Below are positions 11,360 through 20,462 of a DNA stretch of 64,000 bases, piece by piece. The stretch is from Dermanyssus gallinae (Eukaryota; Arthropoda; Arachnida; Mesostigmata; Dermanyssidae). The DNA lies in NCBI GenBank assembly GCA_003439945.1, contig QVRM01002094.1, positions 22,877 through 86,876 on the forward strand. Reading direction: 5' to 3'. Every line of letters begins with the position of its first letter. Position 1 is the stretch's first letter. Below the pieces are notes generated by a model. It did no database searches and was not told where the DNA came from. It saw only the letters and a list, made by a program, of their open reading frames with translations. A program made the translations under genes and the position numbers.

Positions 11360-12844
11360 GACTGTTGACTTTTGCGGCTTTGAACAAAGTGATGGTTTTA
11401 TATATTTACTGCGTTCGCTATATCGACATAAGATTACGTATAATGTACACTATTGTTGACTAGGAACAGTCCAACTGTGTCCTGCTTAATGGATAATGAC
11501 ATATTAGCATGTGAAATCGATCAACGGAACAACACCAGTAGCAAACGCAGCAACAACAACAACAATAAACACAAATTACGAGAAACTCGAAAATTAAAAC
11601 GGCAACATTCAGACTGAGGGCAGCAACAATAACTAAGTATATATAAACTGCGACAGTCGACTCGCAATGACAAAGACAACTTCGACAGACCAATGGCGAG
11701 ACCAATAGGTTGCATTTTCATATAGCGTTCTTAGAACACTAACACGGCAAGAAACAGCAAATAACAACAAGTGCGGGAACAATCGTAGCAAAACTAGCTA
11801 CAGCCAACAATCACAATAAACGGCGCCAAAATGACTACTCGCCTCAACTACGATAAATTAACAACTAAACAGCAAACAACAACAACAGCACCACAACAAT
11901 ATACAACAACAAAACCATCATAAGCAACAACACAACAACAATAACAAGAACAACAACAACCACAACAACAGCAACGACACGGAAATGACTAGACGTTCGA
12001 CAGTAACAACACCAGCCGTCACCAGAACAACAACAGTCGTCAATGATAACGTCGATTGTCGGTGGGCGATTTCCGCGAGCGCAGGTGGAGTTGATGCAGC
12101 AGGCAGCGAACATCACGTGCGAGAGCTTTGTCGAGACGATTCGAGCGTCGCATCCATTCGTACTCGAAAGCCAGCTGGCTGCCAAGTTTGACTTCGAGAG
12201 CCGAATTCGTGGCTCTCAACGGGGCGCCTATCCACCGGTCATCGCCGGTACGCGCGTTATATAGCGACATTACTATCAATTTCATTTATTCACCTTTGTA
12301 GGTAGCAGTCAAATACCTAGTCAAAAATCCATGTACATAAACAAGGGTAACAACACAAGACGAGTCATTTCAGGAATAAAAACATTTCAGCCAGGTCAGC
12401 TTGCCAGGCTTCCCAGCGAGTGTACGCGTGGTATCTATCACAGGAACTCCCACATCTAGAGCATTTACAACTATCGCACGGGTCATGGAAACCCCGCTCC
12501 GCACAGAGCTTGTGGTAAATACCATGAATGGGGAATCGGGTCACCACATAAGGAACTTTACGTCAATGTCCGCCACTTTGTCCTCCCAATCCCTGCGCGC
12601 GTTATATATACATATCATTCATTCTTCATGCATTTCTTCTCACCCGCAACGCCTGCTCGCCCGTCCGTCCGTCCGGAAGTCCCCAGATCATTTCATGATC
12701 ATGCAGCGTTGCCAATGTTGTCATTGTTGTTATTGCTGTTTTGCTGTCCTCTGTAAATATTGTTGTGCTGTTGTTGCTGTAGTGGTGATTATGGTGTTAA
12801 TGTTGCTGCTGCTGCTACTGCTGTTGTTCTTCTTGCTGCGACTG

Positions 12845-12880
<36 letters not shown>

Positions 12881-13495
12881 GTTTGTTGCTGCTCTGATAT
12901 TTTGGCCGTGTATATGATCGACATTGCTCTTCTTTTGATCACGGTTCCGCACTTCCTTGGAGCAGGTAGTTTAGGAGCATGGTTATTGTAAACGATGATG
13001 TTGAGTAGGGTACTCCCGGTTCTGGCCAGTTTCTATTTTCCGATGAATATTGCAGCTGTTGTTGTTATCGTAGCATTGAACATCTACATTGGACAACGGC
13101 AACTACACAGCTTCCGTTAGAGCAGGCTTTTTGCTCGCCGAAAAACAGCATAAGCCCAGCACGCCATAATCGGCACCGAACGGCATACCAACTGTTCGAG
13201 CTGTGCTTGTTTTTGTTGACTGACAACAGGCGGTGATCGGGCCAACATCATCCACTATATTGCGAGTAATCAGGTAGTGATGGGCGATGAACTCGTACTT
13301 ATGGACGCCGGCGCTGAGATGCATTTATACGCGAGCGACGTAACGAGAACCTGGCCTGTCACAGGACGATATACGCAGCCTCAACGGGAACTCTACCAAC
13401 AGCTTCAAGAGGTAGATAGTCAATTCAATATTCATGGTTAGCAAGCTTGTTAGGTATCGCTCATTTTCGAGCGTACTACGATAGCGAAGAGAAGT

Positions 13496-13553
<58 letters not shown>

Positions 13554-14690
13554 ATGAAAACAGAGAGAAGCAGTTGCGAGGTAACGGAGAAACGATATAG
13601 ATGGAACAGCAACAAGTGGAAGAGAGAGTGGATTTCTAACCAATAAGCGTGTCATCATGAAGTAGAAATCAAAAGAACAATGCAAAAAAATCGTGAAAAA
13701 TCCGCAAAGTTGAATGATATAATAGTGAAATGGCCATAGGTAACAATTTAACGGAAACAGAGCTACAACATGGCCATAGGGGAGGCATGATTCATGACAA
13801 CATTGTTAGAGAGTAATCAGCTGACATAGAGGCTGCTGACTGGACGAGAACGGGACGCGGAAGTTAAGTAATTGCAAATTACTGGGACACGGCCCTTAAC
13901 CGTGTCAATGTTTTTTTGTTTTTATTTGTTGGTCAGCACAGTCCTACAGTTAGGTGCCGTTTGTAACGCAACTGGTCAACCTCCCATTAACGTTACGGAT
14001 ATAAAACGAGTTCAAAACATTAACAAGGGAGGGAAGACTGGCTTGGAGAACTAGATAAACGTTGTCAGAAAAAGAATGGAAATGTAGACAGAAGGAACTG
14101 AGCGAGAATGAGGCAAGGCGCGGGAGGGGGGGGGGTCATTTTAGAAGTGTTTCTTCTATCGATTTGCCTAAGATACGTAGTACAAGTACTGGAAGTAGAA
14201 GCAGCAGTAATGTACCTGTGGTCTTGCCCGGCGTGGCCGTGTGTGCTCACCGTTGTTGCAGACACACGAAAAACTGGTGGCGATGCTCCACGAGTTCGAC
14301 CGGTATTCTCTTGACGATCTCTTCGAGCAGATGTGCGTGCTGATTGCGAGGGGTCTCCAGCAGTTGAGCATAGCAGACGCGCGAGTCAGTTCCGAGACCG
14401 AACTGCGCCGCATCGGCTACGAATTCTGCCCACACCACGTGTCGCACTACCTCGGCATGGACGTACACGATACGCCGTCAGTTTCGCGCAAGACTAAACT
14501 GCAACCGGGCATGGTCATCACCATCGAGCCGGGCATCTACATACCTCGGAGTCGGGCCGACGTTCCGTTCCGCTATCGGGGCATTGGCCTGCGCATCGAA
14601 GACGACGTTCTGATTACGGAAGACGGGCCGCAAGTGCTCAGCCGAAAGTGCCCTCGGACCATAGACCAAATCGAAGCTTTATTTGCGTGA
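8635..14690 (+). CDS. XPNPEP3: Xaa-Pro aminopeptidase 3, mitochondrial-type (six coding exons; first exon missing)
   Basis: This gene encodes the eukaryotic mitochondrial/cytosolic APP3 aminopeptidase (peptidase family M24B), which removes an N-terminal residue from peptides with proline in second position. Exons 8635-9349, 9707-9998, 10833-11003, 12085-12247, 13230-13411 and 14262-14690 join in one frame of about 650 codons. The N-terminal aminopeptidase-P domain starts at 'LGQPTSETHPHL' and includes 'NFYYLCGFMEPDSVL' and 'ELWDGPR'. The pita-bread catalytic domain carries the expected metal ligands: Asp in 'LMDAGAE', Asp in 'SDVTRTWPV', His in 'SHYLGMDVHD', Glu in 'EPGIYIP', Glu in 'RIEDDVL'. 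Order and spacing match vertebrate XPNPEP3 throughout. The segment before LGQP (about 200 codons, Ser/Gln-rich) has no in-frame ATG, so the true start lies in an unseen upstream exon. It faces the minus-strand gene at 16733-20199 tail to tail. Confidence 0.95.
9566..9608. repeat. (TA)n tract in XPNPEP3 intron 9350-9706
   Basis: About 43 bp of alternating TA within the 357-bp intron. Confidence 0.97.
9707..9998 (+). CDS. XPNPEP3: XPNPEP3 exon 'QKLFDVL...LLE'
   Basis: The acceptor is CTAG|ACAG at 9705-9706. Using it, and not the AG four bases later, restores the reading frame and yields 'SRRQKLFDVLCEI', which matches the family's 'LRRHKLMSLI'. The exon includes 'YAFRQNSNFYYLCGF', 'EPDSVLV' and 'FVPKHDPLNELWDGPR'. 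The 3' edge is GAG|GCAAGC: the frame and the downstream exon only join if splicing uses this GC donor. Confidence 0.9.
10189..10236. repeat. (TA)n tract in XPNPEP3 intron 9999-10832
   Basis: About 48 bp. A second (TA)n of 28 bp lies at 10345-10372 in the same intron. Confidence 0.97.
10833..11003 (+). CDS. XPNPEP3: XPNPEP3 exon 'VDEAFSTSE...LIKSRAE'
   Basis: The acceptor is CACGCAG|GTGGAC and the donor GCCGAG|GTAATT, both phase 0. 'VDEAFS' and 'RLRLIKSRAE' match the family's 'VDEAYT' and 'RLRLIKSPAE'. A 66-bp (TA)n begins about 20 bases downstream of the donor. Confidence 0.93.
11024..11089. repeat. (TA)n tract in XPNPEP3 intron 11004-12084
   Basis: About 66 bp, starting 20 bases after the 5' splice site. 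The same intron also has a compound (CT)n(TA)n at 11309-11359 and CAA-rich patches at 11540-11980. Confidence 0.97.
11309..11359. repeat. Compound (CT)n(TA)n microsatellite
   Basis: About 34 bases of CT followed directly by about 17 bases of TA. The same order recurs at 18356-18397, and its reverse complement at 19433-19477. Confidence 0.95.
12085..12247 (+). CDS. XPNPEP3: XPNPEP3 exon 'VELMQQAANIT...YPPVIAG'
   Basis: The acceptor is GCGCAG|GTGGAG and the donor CCG|GTACGC, phase 1. The exon encodes the start of the catalytic fold with 'AAKFDFESRIRGS' and 'AYPPVIAG', matching 'YAKFEFECRARGA' and 'AYPPVVAG' of the family. A LINE fragment's 13-bp target-site duplication begins only two bases after the donor GT. 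Confidence 0.93.
12251..12263. repeat. Target-site duplication, left copy (LINE fragment in XPNPEP3 intron)
   Basis: CGCGCGTTATATA, identical to 12596-12608. It begins two bases after the GT of the 5' splice site at 12248-12249. Confidence 0.85.
12264..12595 (-). mobile_element. 5'-truncated LINE insert in XPNPEP3 intron, same family as 36800-39449
   Basis: About 330 bp, flanked by an exact 13-base duplication CGCGCGTTATATA (12251-12263 and 12596-12608). The minus strand encodes 'VTRFPIHGIYHKLCAERGFH' and a Cys/His cluster 'CKCSRCGSSCDRYHA', which align with the C-terminus of the open LINE at 36860-39394 ('VVRYAVHGFHHVLC', 'CICNRCGRACGRYHA'). The 3' untranslated segment also matches that element (shared 'ACAAAG-TGA-AATAAATGAA' pattern). 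This is a classical 5'-truncated insertion. Its coding part has diverged. Confidence 0.85.
12596..12608. repeat. Target-site duplication, right copy (LINE fragment)
   Basis: CGCGCGTTATATA, identical to 12251-12263. Confidence 0.85.
12847..12877. repeat. (TA)n tract in XPNPEP3 intron 12248-13229
   Basis: About 31 bp of alternating TA, preceded by TGC/TTG trinucleotide-rich sequence at 12715-12840. Confidence 0.97.
13230..13411 (+). CDS. XPNPEP3: XPNPEP3 exon with first two metal-ligand Asp
   Basis: The acceptor is AACAG|GCGGTG and the donor AAGAG|GTAGAT, phase 0. It carries 'GDRANIIHYIASNQ', 'LVLMDAGAEMHLYASD' and 'VTRTWPVTGRYTQPQRELY', including the two Asp metal ligands. The next intron starts with ordinary sequence and reaches a (TA)n at 13499-13550. 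Confidence 0.95.
13499..13550. repeat. (TA)n tract in XPNPEP3 intron 13412-14261
   Basis: About 52 bp of alternating TA. Confidence 0.97.
14262..14690 (+). CDS. XPNPEP3: XPNPEP3 terminal coding exon
   Basis: The acceptor is GTTGTTGCAG|ACACAC, and the stop TGA is at 14688-14690. It encodes 142 residues with 'CPHHVSHYLGMDVHDTP' (His ligand), 'LQPGMVITIEPGIYIP' (Glu ligand) and 'GIGLRIEDDVLITEDGPQVL' (last Glu ligand), ending 'IDQIEALFA'. Ser instead of Gly before the ligand His also occurs in bacterial PepP, so it is not a defect. Confidence 0.96.
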   Translation, partial: THEKLVAMLHEFDRYSLDDLFEQMCVLIARGLQQLSIADARVSSETELRRIGYEFCPHHVSHYLGMDVHDTPSVSRKTKLQPGMVITIEPGIYIPRSRADVPFRYRGIGLRIEDDVLITEDGPQVLSRKCPRTIDQIEALFA

Positions 14691-14891
14691 CAGGCGAATC
14701 GAGCTCGGCCCTGCGTACTCTGCAGCTGACTAAATCAACGACGAACTAACTACTGTATACTAGGCAGACAGACAACTAAAATAGTAAATCACATACGTTT
14801 ACCTACCGTGGCAGTCATGTGCGAAAGCTCGGATACACGGACAAGCTCAAACACACATCAAACATCTTTACGAATTTTCCGCATTTTGGAT

Positions 14892-14928
<37 letters not shown>

Positions 14929-16732
14929 GAATGGATGACTGTTGTGAAAATGACGGTGCCTGTTACCCTTTTGTAGTTTACACTGATACGGAGAACCGAA
15001 GAGTGGCTTGTTAGTTGGGTGTGCCTAATTGACGTATGTGTAACCGTATATATGTAAGTCGGTGGCTGTACGACAGATGCAACCGGCCAGCGGCAACACA
15101 GATTGTCATAGTGCAGTCTGCAACTGTTTTTTATCACCCACGGTTCGCGTTATTATTATTATTATTATTATTACTGTTACTATTGCTATTATTAATCATT
15201 TTAGCCTAAACCTAGAAACACTAGGAATTATCGCTTCGGTTTGGGTTACATTACGTCGGGATTAAACTTAACGGTGTTAAAGTTAACGTCGTGCGTGAAA
15301 CAACAGTGCTTACTAATGGGTGGGTCTATTCGGAGACGTTATGGTAGTATCGGATCAGTTGGCGATGGAACTAATCTAAGTTTATAACGGCGCTGGCACT
15401 CGTCGGAAATGTGTCTCTCTCCCTCAGCAGCTGTTGGTGCTGGACACGAACGTACTAATGGTGACCTTGCAATTTACCCGCATGGCAATGAGAGAAATGT
15501 CGCTGCTCTTGGTATGATGCGATGAGGTTCCCTAGAAACTCCTTGACACCACGAGGCGACCAATTCTGCGAAGGCATGCGCATTCGCTCGGGTGCGTACG
15601 GATACCTACGCATGTCCACGATTAGTTCACAAAAACGAATGTCTTTTGTTCGCGCGCGTTGGCGTTATGGTGTAAACTTATAGACGGTGCATTATGAAAA
15701 TAAACTGGGCAGAATTTTAGTACTTTTTGCGGGTATTGTTAATAGAAAACAAATATCGACGAACGTTGAAAATCGTCGACCATCTGCTATATCTACAATA
15801 TCTACTTTTCGTGAATTCAACTAATAATGTTTGAATAGTAGTTATAAGGCCATAAGTCTACGATTATAGAAAATCCATACATTTAAAAAATATACATCAT
15901 TAAGTTTATTGATTGCACAAAAGCGGAATAAATATGTATGCATATACATATATATATACGCAAGTTTTAATATACATGTACATTTTAAGGGATTCGTTTT
16001 GGCATACGGAGGATAACGCACATGTGCAATCATGGCCGCCCACTAGGAACTACGAAGTTCGAAGCAAATGTCGGCCTTTAACAATGGTACTAACAACATG
16101 CCGATAAATACTTCACAAGACATTTAATCATCTGCCCCCAATCGTTCATGAAGGCAGCATGATTGACGCATTTTACTCGCTCTACGAACGGGTAGCACAG
16201 AGACCAGTGCGACGGACTAGAATTCGTCGTCCTGGGCGCAGCGTCTAGACTTCACGCAGAGCGTGACAATAAATAGAGGTAAACATACATATACAGTTAA
16301 TTTAATTAATCATGTCACGGACGGCATATATATATAGTCAGCCATTGCTCAATGTTGGCCACTTCAAACATAGCTGAGCTGTTGCTGTGAGTATATATGG
16401 TATCGGCTCGTCAAATCAAAAAGTTCTAATATGGAAGAGTCATTTTGTTCATGAATTGGCTGAGCTGATAGGAATTTCCTATGAATATGTTGGCCTTCCT
16501 GCGCAGCGCTCGAAGCGAGCATGTCGAGTGCTGGCGTTGCGCTACGCAAGGGATCTGATTTGGCTAGCTAGATACGGTCTATCATCATTTGCATAAGCGA
16601 GGATTCTGAAAAGACTATACTAGCAGAACCACTGTCTATATATATTTATATATATATATATGAGCGCTTGTTTGTACAGTTAACTAGCAATTTGGCATTG
16701 ACAGTGTGTCAAGTGTCACTGTTTGCAGTCCA
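14691..16732. other. Convergent intergenic region (3' UTRs)
   Basis: This lies between the stop codons of XPNPEP3 (plus) and the unidentified minus-strand gene. It must contain both 3' untranslated regions. It holds a (TA)n at 14894-14924, an (ATT)n at about 15150-15173, and candidate plus-strand polyadenylation hexamers. No reading frame with coding character was seen. Confidence 0.6.
15699..15704 (+). terminator. Candidate poly(A) signal for XPNPEP3
   Basis: AATAAA about 1 kb after the XPNPEP3 stop, in 'GAAAATAAACTGG'. Another AATAAA lies near 16267. Neither is proven, and the hexamer is common in AT-rich DNA. Confidence 0.3.
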
Positions 16733-17764
16733 TTAGTGTGCTCCTTTAGCATTTTTTTTCCGGTTCCGCCTTTTTTTCGATGGCTTTTTGTCGCCAGTTG
16801 TTGTTGTTGTCGACGCAAGTTTGCCATCTTCCCAAAAGTCTTCGCGAAGGAAGCCTTCTTCACAGTTAACCTCTGTGGCTGTTGTCACGCTATTCCCCGC
16901 TGTTTCCGTTGCTGCCGAAGCAGCACCCTCGTCTCGAAGCGATTCAACCTTGCGCCGATATAGATCCGCGACTCTGTTTGCGACTGCCGTGTCGTTCTCA
17001 CTGTCACTTTTGGTCTGTGAGGACGACGAAGAAGCAGCGGCGGCGGCGGCAGCAGCAGCAGTAACAGTAGTTCCACCTCCGCAAGAGCCAGGCGACTGAG
17101 GACGAGCGCGGTCTTCGCGAAGCCGGTCGCGAATCGTTTGCAAACAGCGAATCATTCGCTGGTTGTGAGGCAGCTTCGCACTGAGGTAGCAAAGCATGTC
17201 TGAATCGAACACACAGTATCGCATGTAGGCCATCGTAGCGCCGGCGCCCAGCTGAGGCGATCTGAGGCGGTGAGGCGGACCGCGGGCGTCCTCAGCCGAC
17301 TCGATGAAAGGCACGCATCGGAGAGACTTCAGCGAACGGCTAATGTCCGGACTCACGCTCACGTCGACGCTGTCGAAACAGTCGAGCAAGACGCGAACCA
17401 ACTCAGGTCGGCCCTGGCTGATCTCGTCGAGTACGGCCAGCGGCCCCAGCCGTTCCTCGAGCAGCGGTTGGGTGAACCGTTCCAGCTGTCGCTGCAGCAT
17501 TAGATTGGCCACCATTCCCGTATTGCTGCCGCCGCTTGCCGGCGAATCCCTACTACTACTACTACTACTATTACAATTGGCACCACTGCTGTTACTGTTC
17601 TTTACAAACAGTGCCGTCGATTTTACTAGCGTGAGAACGTCGCGTCGATCAAAGCGGAAACGGGCAAGTTCCGGAAGACGCTTCTCGATGAACTTCAAAC
17701 AGCCTCTTGGCATCGCCACCTCGACGCCTAGCCGACGCCAACGTTCGCATTCCGCGCGCATAGC
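16733..17764 (-). CDS. Terminal exon of unidentified gene, 343 codons
   Basis: The acceptor is TTTCTTCGAGCAG|GCTATG and the stop TAA is at 16733-16735. The sequence has a basic/aromatic start ('MRAECERWRRLGVEV'), a helical block ('CLKFIEKRLPELARFRF'), a Ser/Asn-rich insert, a conserved-looking middle ('LLEERLGPLAVLDEISQ', 'PELVRVLLDCFDSVDVS', 'MRYCVFDSDMLCYLS'), an Ala run of nine followed by Ser, and a Lys/Arg-rich tail ('KKPSKKRRNRKKNAKG') resembling a nuclear or nucleolar localisation signal. Family unknown. Low-complexity inserts encoded by CAG/AGT/GCN repeats resemble those of XPNPEP3's N-terminus. Confidence 0.75.
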   Translation of the reverse strand, partial: AMRAECERWRRLGVEVAMPRGCLKFIEKRLPELARFRFDRRDVLTLVKSTALFVKNSNSSGANCNSSSSSSRDSPASGGSNTGMVANLMLQRQLERFTQPLLEERLGPLAVLDEISQGRPELVRVLLDCFDSVDVSVSPDISRSLKSLRCVPFIESAEDARGPPHRLRSPQLGAGATMAYMRYCVFDSDMLCYLSAKLPHNQRMIRCLQTIRDRLREDRARPQSPGSCGGGTTVTAAAAAAAAASSSSSQTKSDSENDTAVANRVADLYRRKVESLRDEGAASAATETAGNSVTTATEVNCEEGFLREDFWEDGKLASTTTTTGDKKPSKKRRNRKKNAKGAH

Positions 17765-18355
17765 CTGCTCGAAGAAACGACGAGCTTGAGGACGTCATCG
17801 ACGGCCGGCTGGCATCCCGCGGGGGTAACAACCCATCGTCATCGCCGGCTTCCTCATCCTTCTTTTTATCGTCGTCGTTGTCATCACCGTACGCAAAATG
17901 TCCCACCATGGCCCAGGCCAGCGCTGGCGCGACAATATCGAAATGTTCGACGTTACATTACGGCGTTTCGCAATTCGATCGACAGTTGATTTCTGAAATC
18001 ATGCGGAAATCACGAATCACGTGCATAACCAGTTAAGTGTTGTATGTCGTTGGTCGTTGGAATTTCGGGGGACACTAAACGTCGTCTAGCTGCTACGTGG
18101 TACTACCTGGCATGTTAAGATAAAAATTATGAGCCGATTACTATTATTAGCCGTCGTGTCTGGCAGTCTTTCTTGAAAAGAAGTAATTTACAGACGTAAA
18201 AAGCTAATACAAGCAGTAGAAAAAAACAAATGCAACAAACTTGTACATATGCATGATGATGATTATTATTATTATTATATTACGCGTTCAAATGACTGCA
18301 TGATGACTAAAATCCATTCTTATGTCCTCCTCTAATTGTAGCGGCACAGGCGTTA

Positions 18356-18398
<43 letters not shown>

Positions 18399-19428
18399 CA
18401 CTTGATCGCCTTGTCGCAAGGCTACATACAACGTGGGTTCACTCCTAGATATTTATGGTAGAGTAATGCTGCTACGTATTGCTGAGTAACTGTGGACGTT
18501 TTCTAGACGACTAGAAAACGTCTAGCCCACTCCTGACATTTAGTCGACGTAGGGTGGCTAATAAACAGTGAATTGTTGCTGTTGCATAAAGCAAGGCACG
18601 CTGTTTCTACACTTAATAGATAACTTGATCAAAAATAATAGTCTCAGTACTTCACTCAATGTTCATGATAGGCCTCATGGGATATGGTTCCGAATTTTCA
18701 TAAAGGGATATAGTAATATACTGTATAAGCCATGTCGCATAATACGTTTCGACGTATACGACTCTGTTCAAACGAACACGCTGTGCATCACACCAAAACA
18801 ATCAGTAAAACAACGCTAATTAGAAACACGCAGCTGATAATTCATGACACCGAGAGTAAGTGATATCGAAGGAGGATTGAGTAAAACACAGTGTGATAAC
18901 TGCGTTCATTTCTCTGTGTGCATACATTTTGACAACCGTAATCCTCGCCGAATGGACTGCTGCATGTTCATGGTCGTTTGCCGTTCGTACTTTCCTACAC
19001 GACTGTTACTCGAACTAGATTTGCCTCCGGCTAACACTCAAACGACTAACAATGTTGTTTTTGTTTTGTTTCCGAACGAAGTTTGATGCTCATTGTGGTG
19101 GCCAATGAACTAGCAGATCTGAGGGTGTTTCTCAAACCCGCGCACCTATGTGTCTCCTGCGTTCGCGAGGCGCAAGCGAATGCACCACGCCACCAGGCTC
19201 GACTCTTGCGTGCCGTTACCTGGGGGATATGGGCTTCTCCCAACCACCTCGGGTCTCGGTATCAGCCAGAGACTCGGGGCAGGCGTGTGTGTCGATCAGC
19301 GGCGTAACGTCCGGTAACGAGCGAATGTTCGCTGCCAGCAGACATAACAGCGATGACAGAAAGTTGCAAATGGGCTCACGAAAGCTTGTGTCGAGAATTC
19401 TGCAAGGCAAGGAATCAGCACAATGAGT

Positions 19429-19477
<49 letters not shown>

Positions 19478-19534
19478 GGGGAAGAGGGATAATAAAAAAA
19501 ATAAAAATCCACTGGACTAAAGTGTCTAAGGAGG

Positions 19535-19580
<46 letters not shown>

Positions 19581-20199
19581 TGCACTAGCCTGATCATCAA
19601 TGATCGAATCAACAAACATTAATAGGTTGCTTTCTGGCGATCGAGTTTGACCGATCTAGTTAATTACTGGTAGAATAGGTTATTTCATTGTTTTGTTTTT
19701 TTAATTACCACCACTAGTTCGAGTGAAAAATATAACACAATGCTGTTAATGGCTGTCGTCGCTGTTCTCATATGGGCATTCAGATGACAGAATACTCGCT
19801 AATCGTGCACCCTGCATCCATAGTTCTGGATCTTCGTCTTGGTCGGTGTCGTTTTGCCGTCGTCGTCGTCGCGTCACGTTCACGGCTAAAAGTCGATCAT
19901 CTCGTGCGTATTACGGGCACACAAATCTACGTGTGTACAAACGACGAAAACAGTCACGTCAAACAGAAGAGAGTCGGCGAATCGGAGAACAGAATGGCGC
20001 GGTGCCACCGAACTTACCCGAAACGGTGAATGAGACCGAACGTGTTGAGCAACGTGAGTCGGCATTCGGCTTCGTCTAGCCGGTAGAACTTCTTGGCAGC
20101 GAGCGTGGCCGGGAAATTTTCGTCGACAGGCTGCGAATTCCACACGTCCGGTCGAAACGTCACCCATTTGGGCAGTCGCACCAGGCCAGTTGAGGCCAT
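16733..20199 (-). CDS. Unidentified spliced gene, at least four coding exons
   Basis: A minus-strand gene, partly resolved. The first coding exon 20018-20199 starts with ATG in good context (CAAGATGGCC) and ends GG|GTAAGT. The second exon 19220-19399 starts after CCTTGCAG and joins in frame. The last part is a candidate exon at 17888-17992 followed by a long terminal exon 16733-17764. The exon between 19220 and 17992 that would reconcile the phases (phase 2 in, phase 0 out) was not found. The product would exceed 490 residues: an N-terminus rich in aromatic and Pro residues ('LPKWVTFRPDVWNSQPVDEN'), a hydrophobic segment ('FREPICNFLSSLLCLLAANI'), and a Ser/Ala-rich, Lys-tailed C-terminus. I do not recognise the family. 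GC-ending codon use like XPNPEP3 and correct splice signals argue that it is real. It is convergent with XPNPEP3. Confidence 0.65.
17888..17992 (-). CDS. Candidate internal exon of unidentified gene
   Basis: 105 nt, 35 codons, phase 0 on both sides. The acceptor is CGCATGATTTCAG| and the donor ACG|GTGATG. It encodes 'KSTVDRIAKRRNVTSN' and 'RQRWPGPWWDILRT' and joins in frame to the terminal exon after a 123-bp intron. A competing minus-strand frame over the same bases encodes an Asp/Lys-rich peptide, so this call is tentative. Confidence 0.45.
18356..18397. repeat. Compound (CT)n(TA)n microsatellite
   Basis: CT run then TA run, same order as at 11309-11359. Confidence 0.95.
18495..18522. repeat. 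Perfect 12-bp inverted repeat with 4-nt loop
   Basis: GACGTTTTCTAG, ACGA loop, CTAGAAAACGTC. It lies in the intron region of the minus-strand gene. No function known. Confidence 0.8.
19126..19204 (-). mobile_element. SINE family 2, head fragment beside a 5' splice site
   Basis: Minus-strand copy of the tRNA-like head seen at 6933-7010: 'GAGCCTGGTGGCGTGGTGC' then 'GGAGACACATAGGTGCGCGG'. Only about 80 bp of head is present. It begins 16 bases inside the intron that follows the exon at 19220-19399. Confidence 0.75.
19220..19399 (-). CDS. Second coding exon of unidentified gene
   Basis: 180 nt. The acceptor is CTTGCCTTGCAG| and the donor CCCCAG|GTAACG. The one-base phase complements exon one exactly (GG + A), giving 'RFGILDTSFREPICNFLSSL', then 'LCLLAANIRSLPDVTPL' and 'HACPESLADTETRGGWEKP'. 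The match of both splice sites and phase is strong evidence for a real exon. A SINE head fragment begins 16 bases into the following intron. Confidence 0.78.
19433..19577. repeat. (TA)n(GA)n and nearby (TA)n
   Basis: (TA)n about 19433-19455 followed by (GA)n to 19478, then a 40-bp (TA)n at 19538-19577. This lies in the intron between the first two exons of the minus-strand gene. Confidence 0.95.
20018..20199 (-). CDS. First coding exon of unidentified gene
   Basis: 182 nt, 60 codons plus two bases: 'MASTGLVRLPKWVTF', then 'RPDVWNSQPVDENFPATLAA', 'KKFYRLDEAECRL' and 'TLLNTFGLIHRF'. The donor GG|GTAAGT is a perfect consensus. The ATG context is strong. The bases just before the ATG ('CTTGTGTCTCCTGACCTTCAAG', reading as two parts) would also work as a 3' splice site, so this may be an internal exon. 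Confidence 0.75.
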
Positions 20200-20462
20200 C
20201 TTGAAGGTCAGGAGACACAAGTCAGGTCGAGGACTTCGACATGAAGACGACAATAAAAACAACCACCACCACAGCCACAGCTACGACCACGATGACGATG
20301 ACGACGACACCGTACTAGAACATGGTGACGTTGTGATCGTTGAAGACTAGGATGACGCACACTTGGGCCGGGGATGATAATGACGGTGATAATGATAATA
20401 GTTGCAGTGGCGGCGAGACGGGTGGCTGTCGAACGGTGCTCCTCGTCATGGTGGTGGCATAC

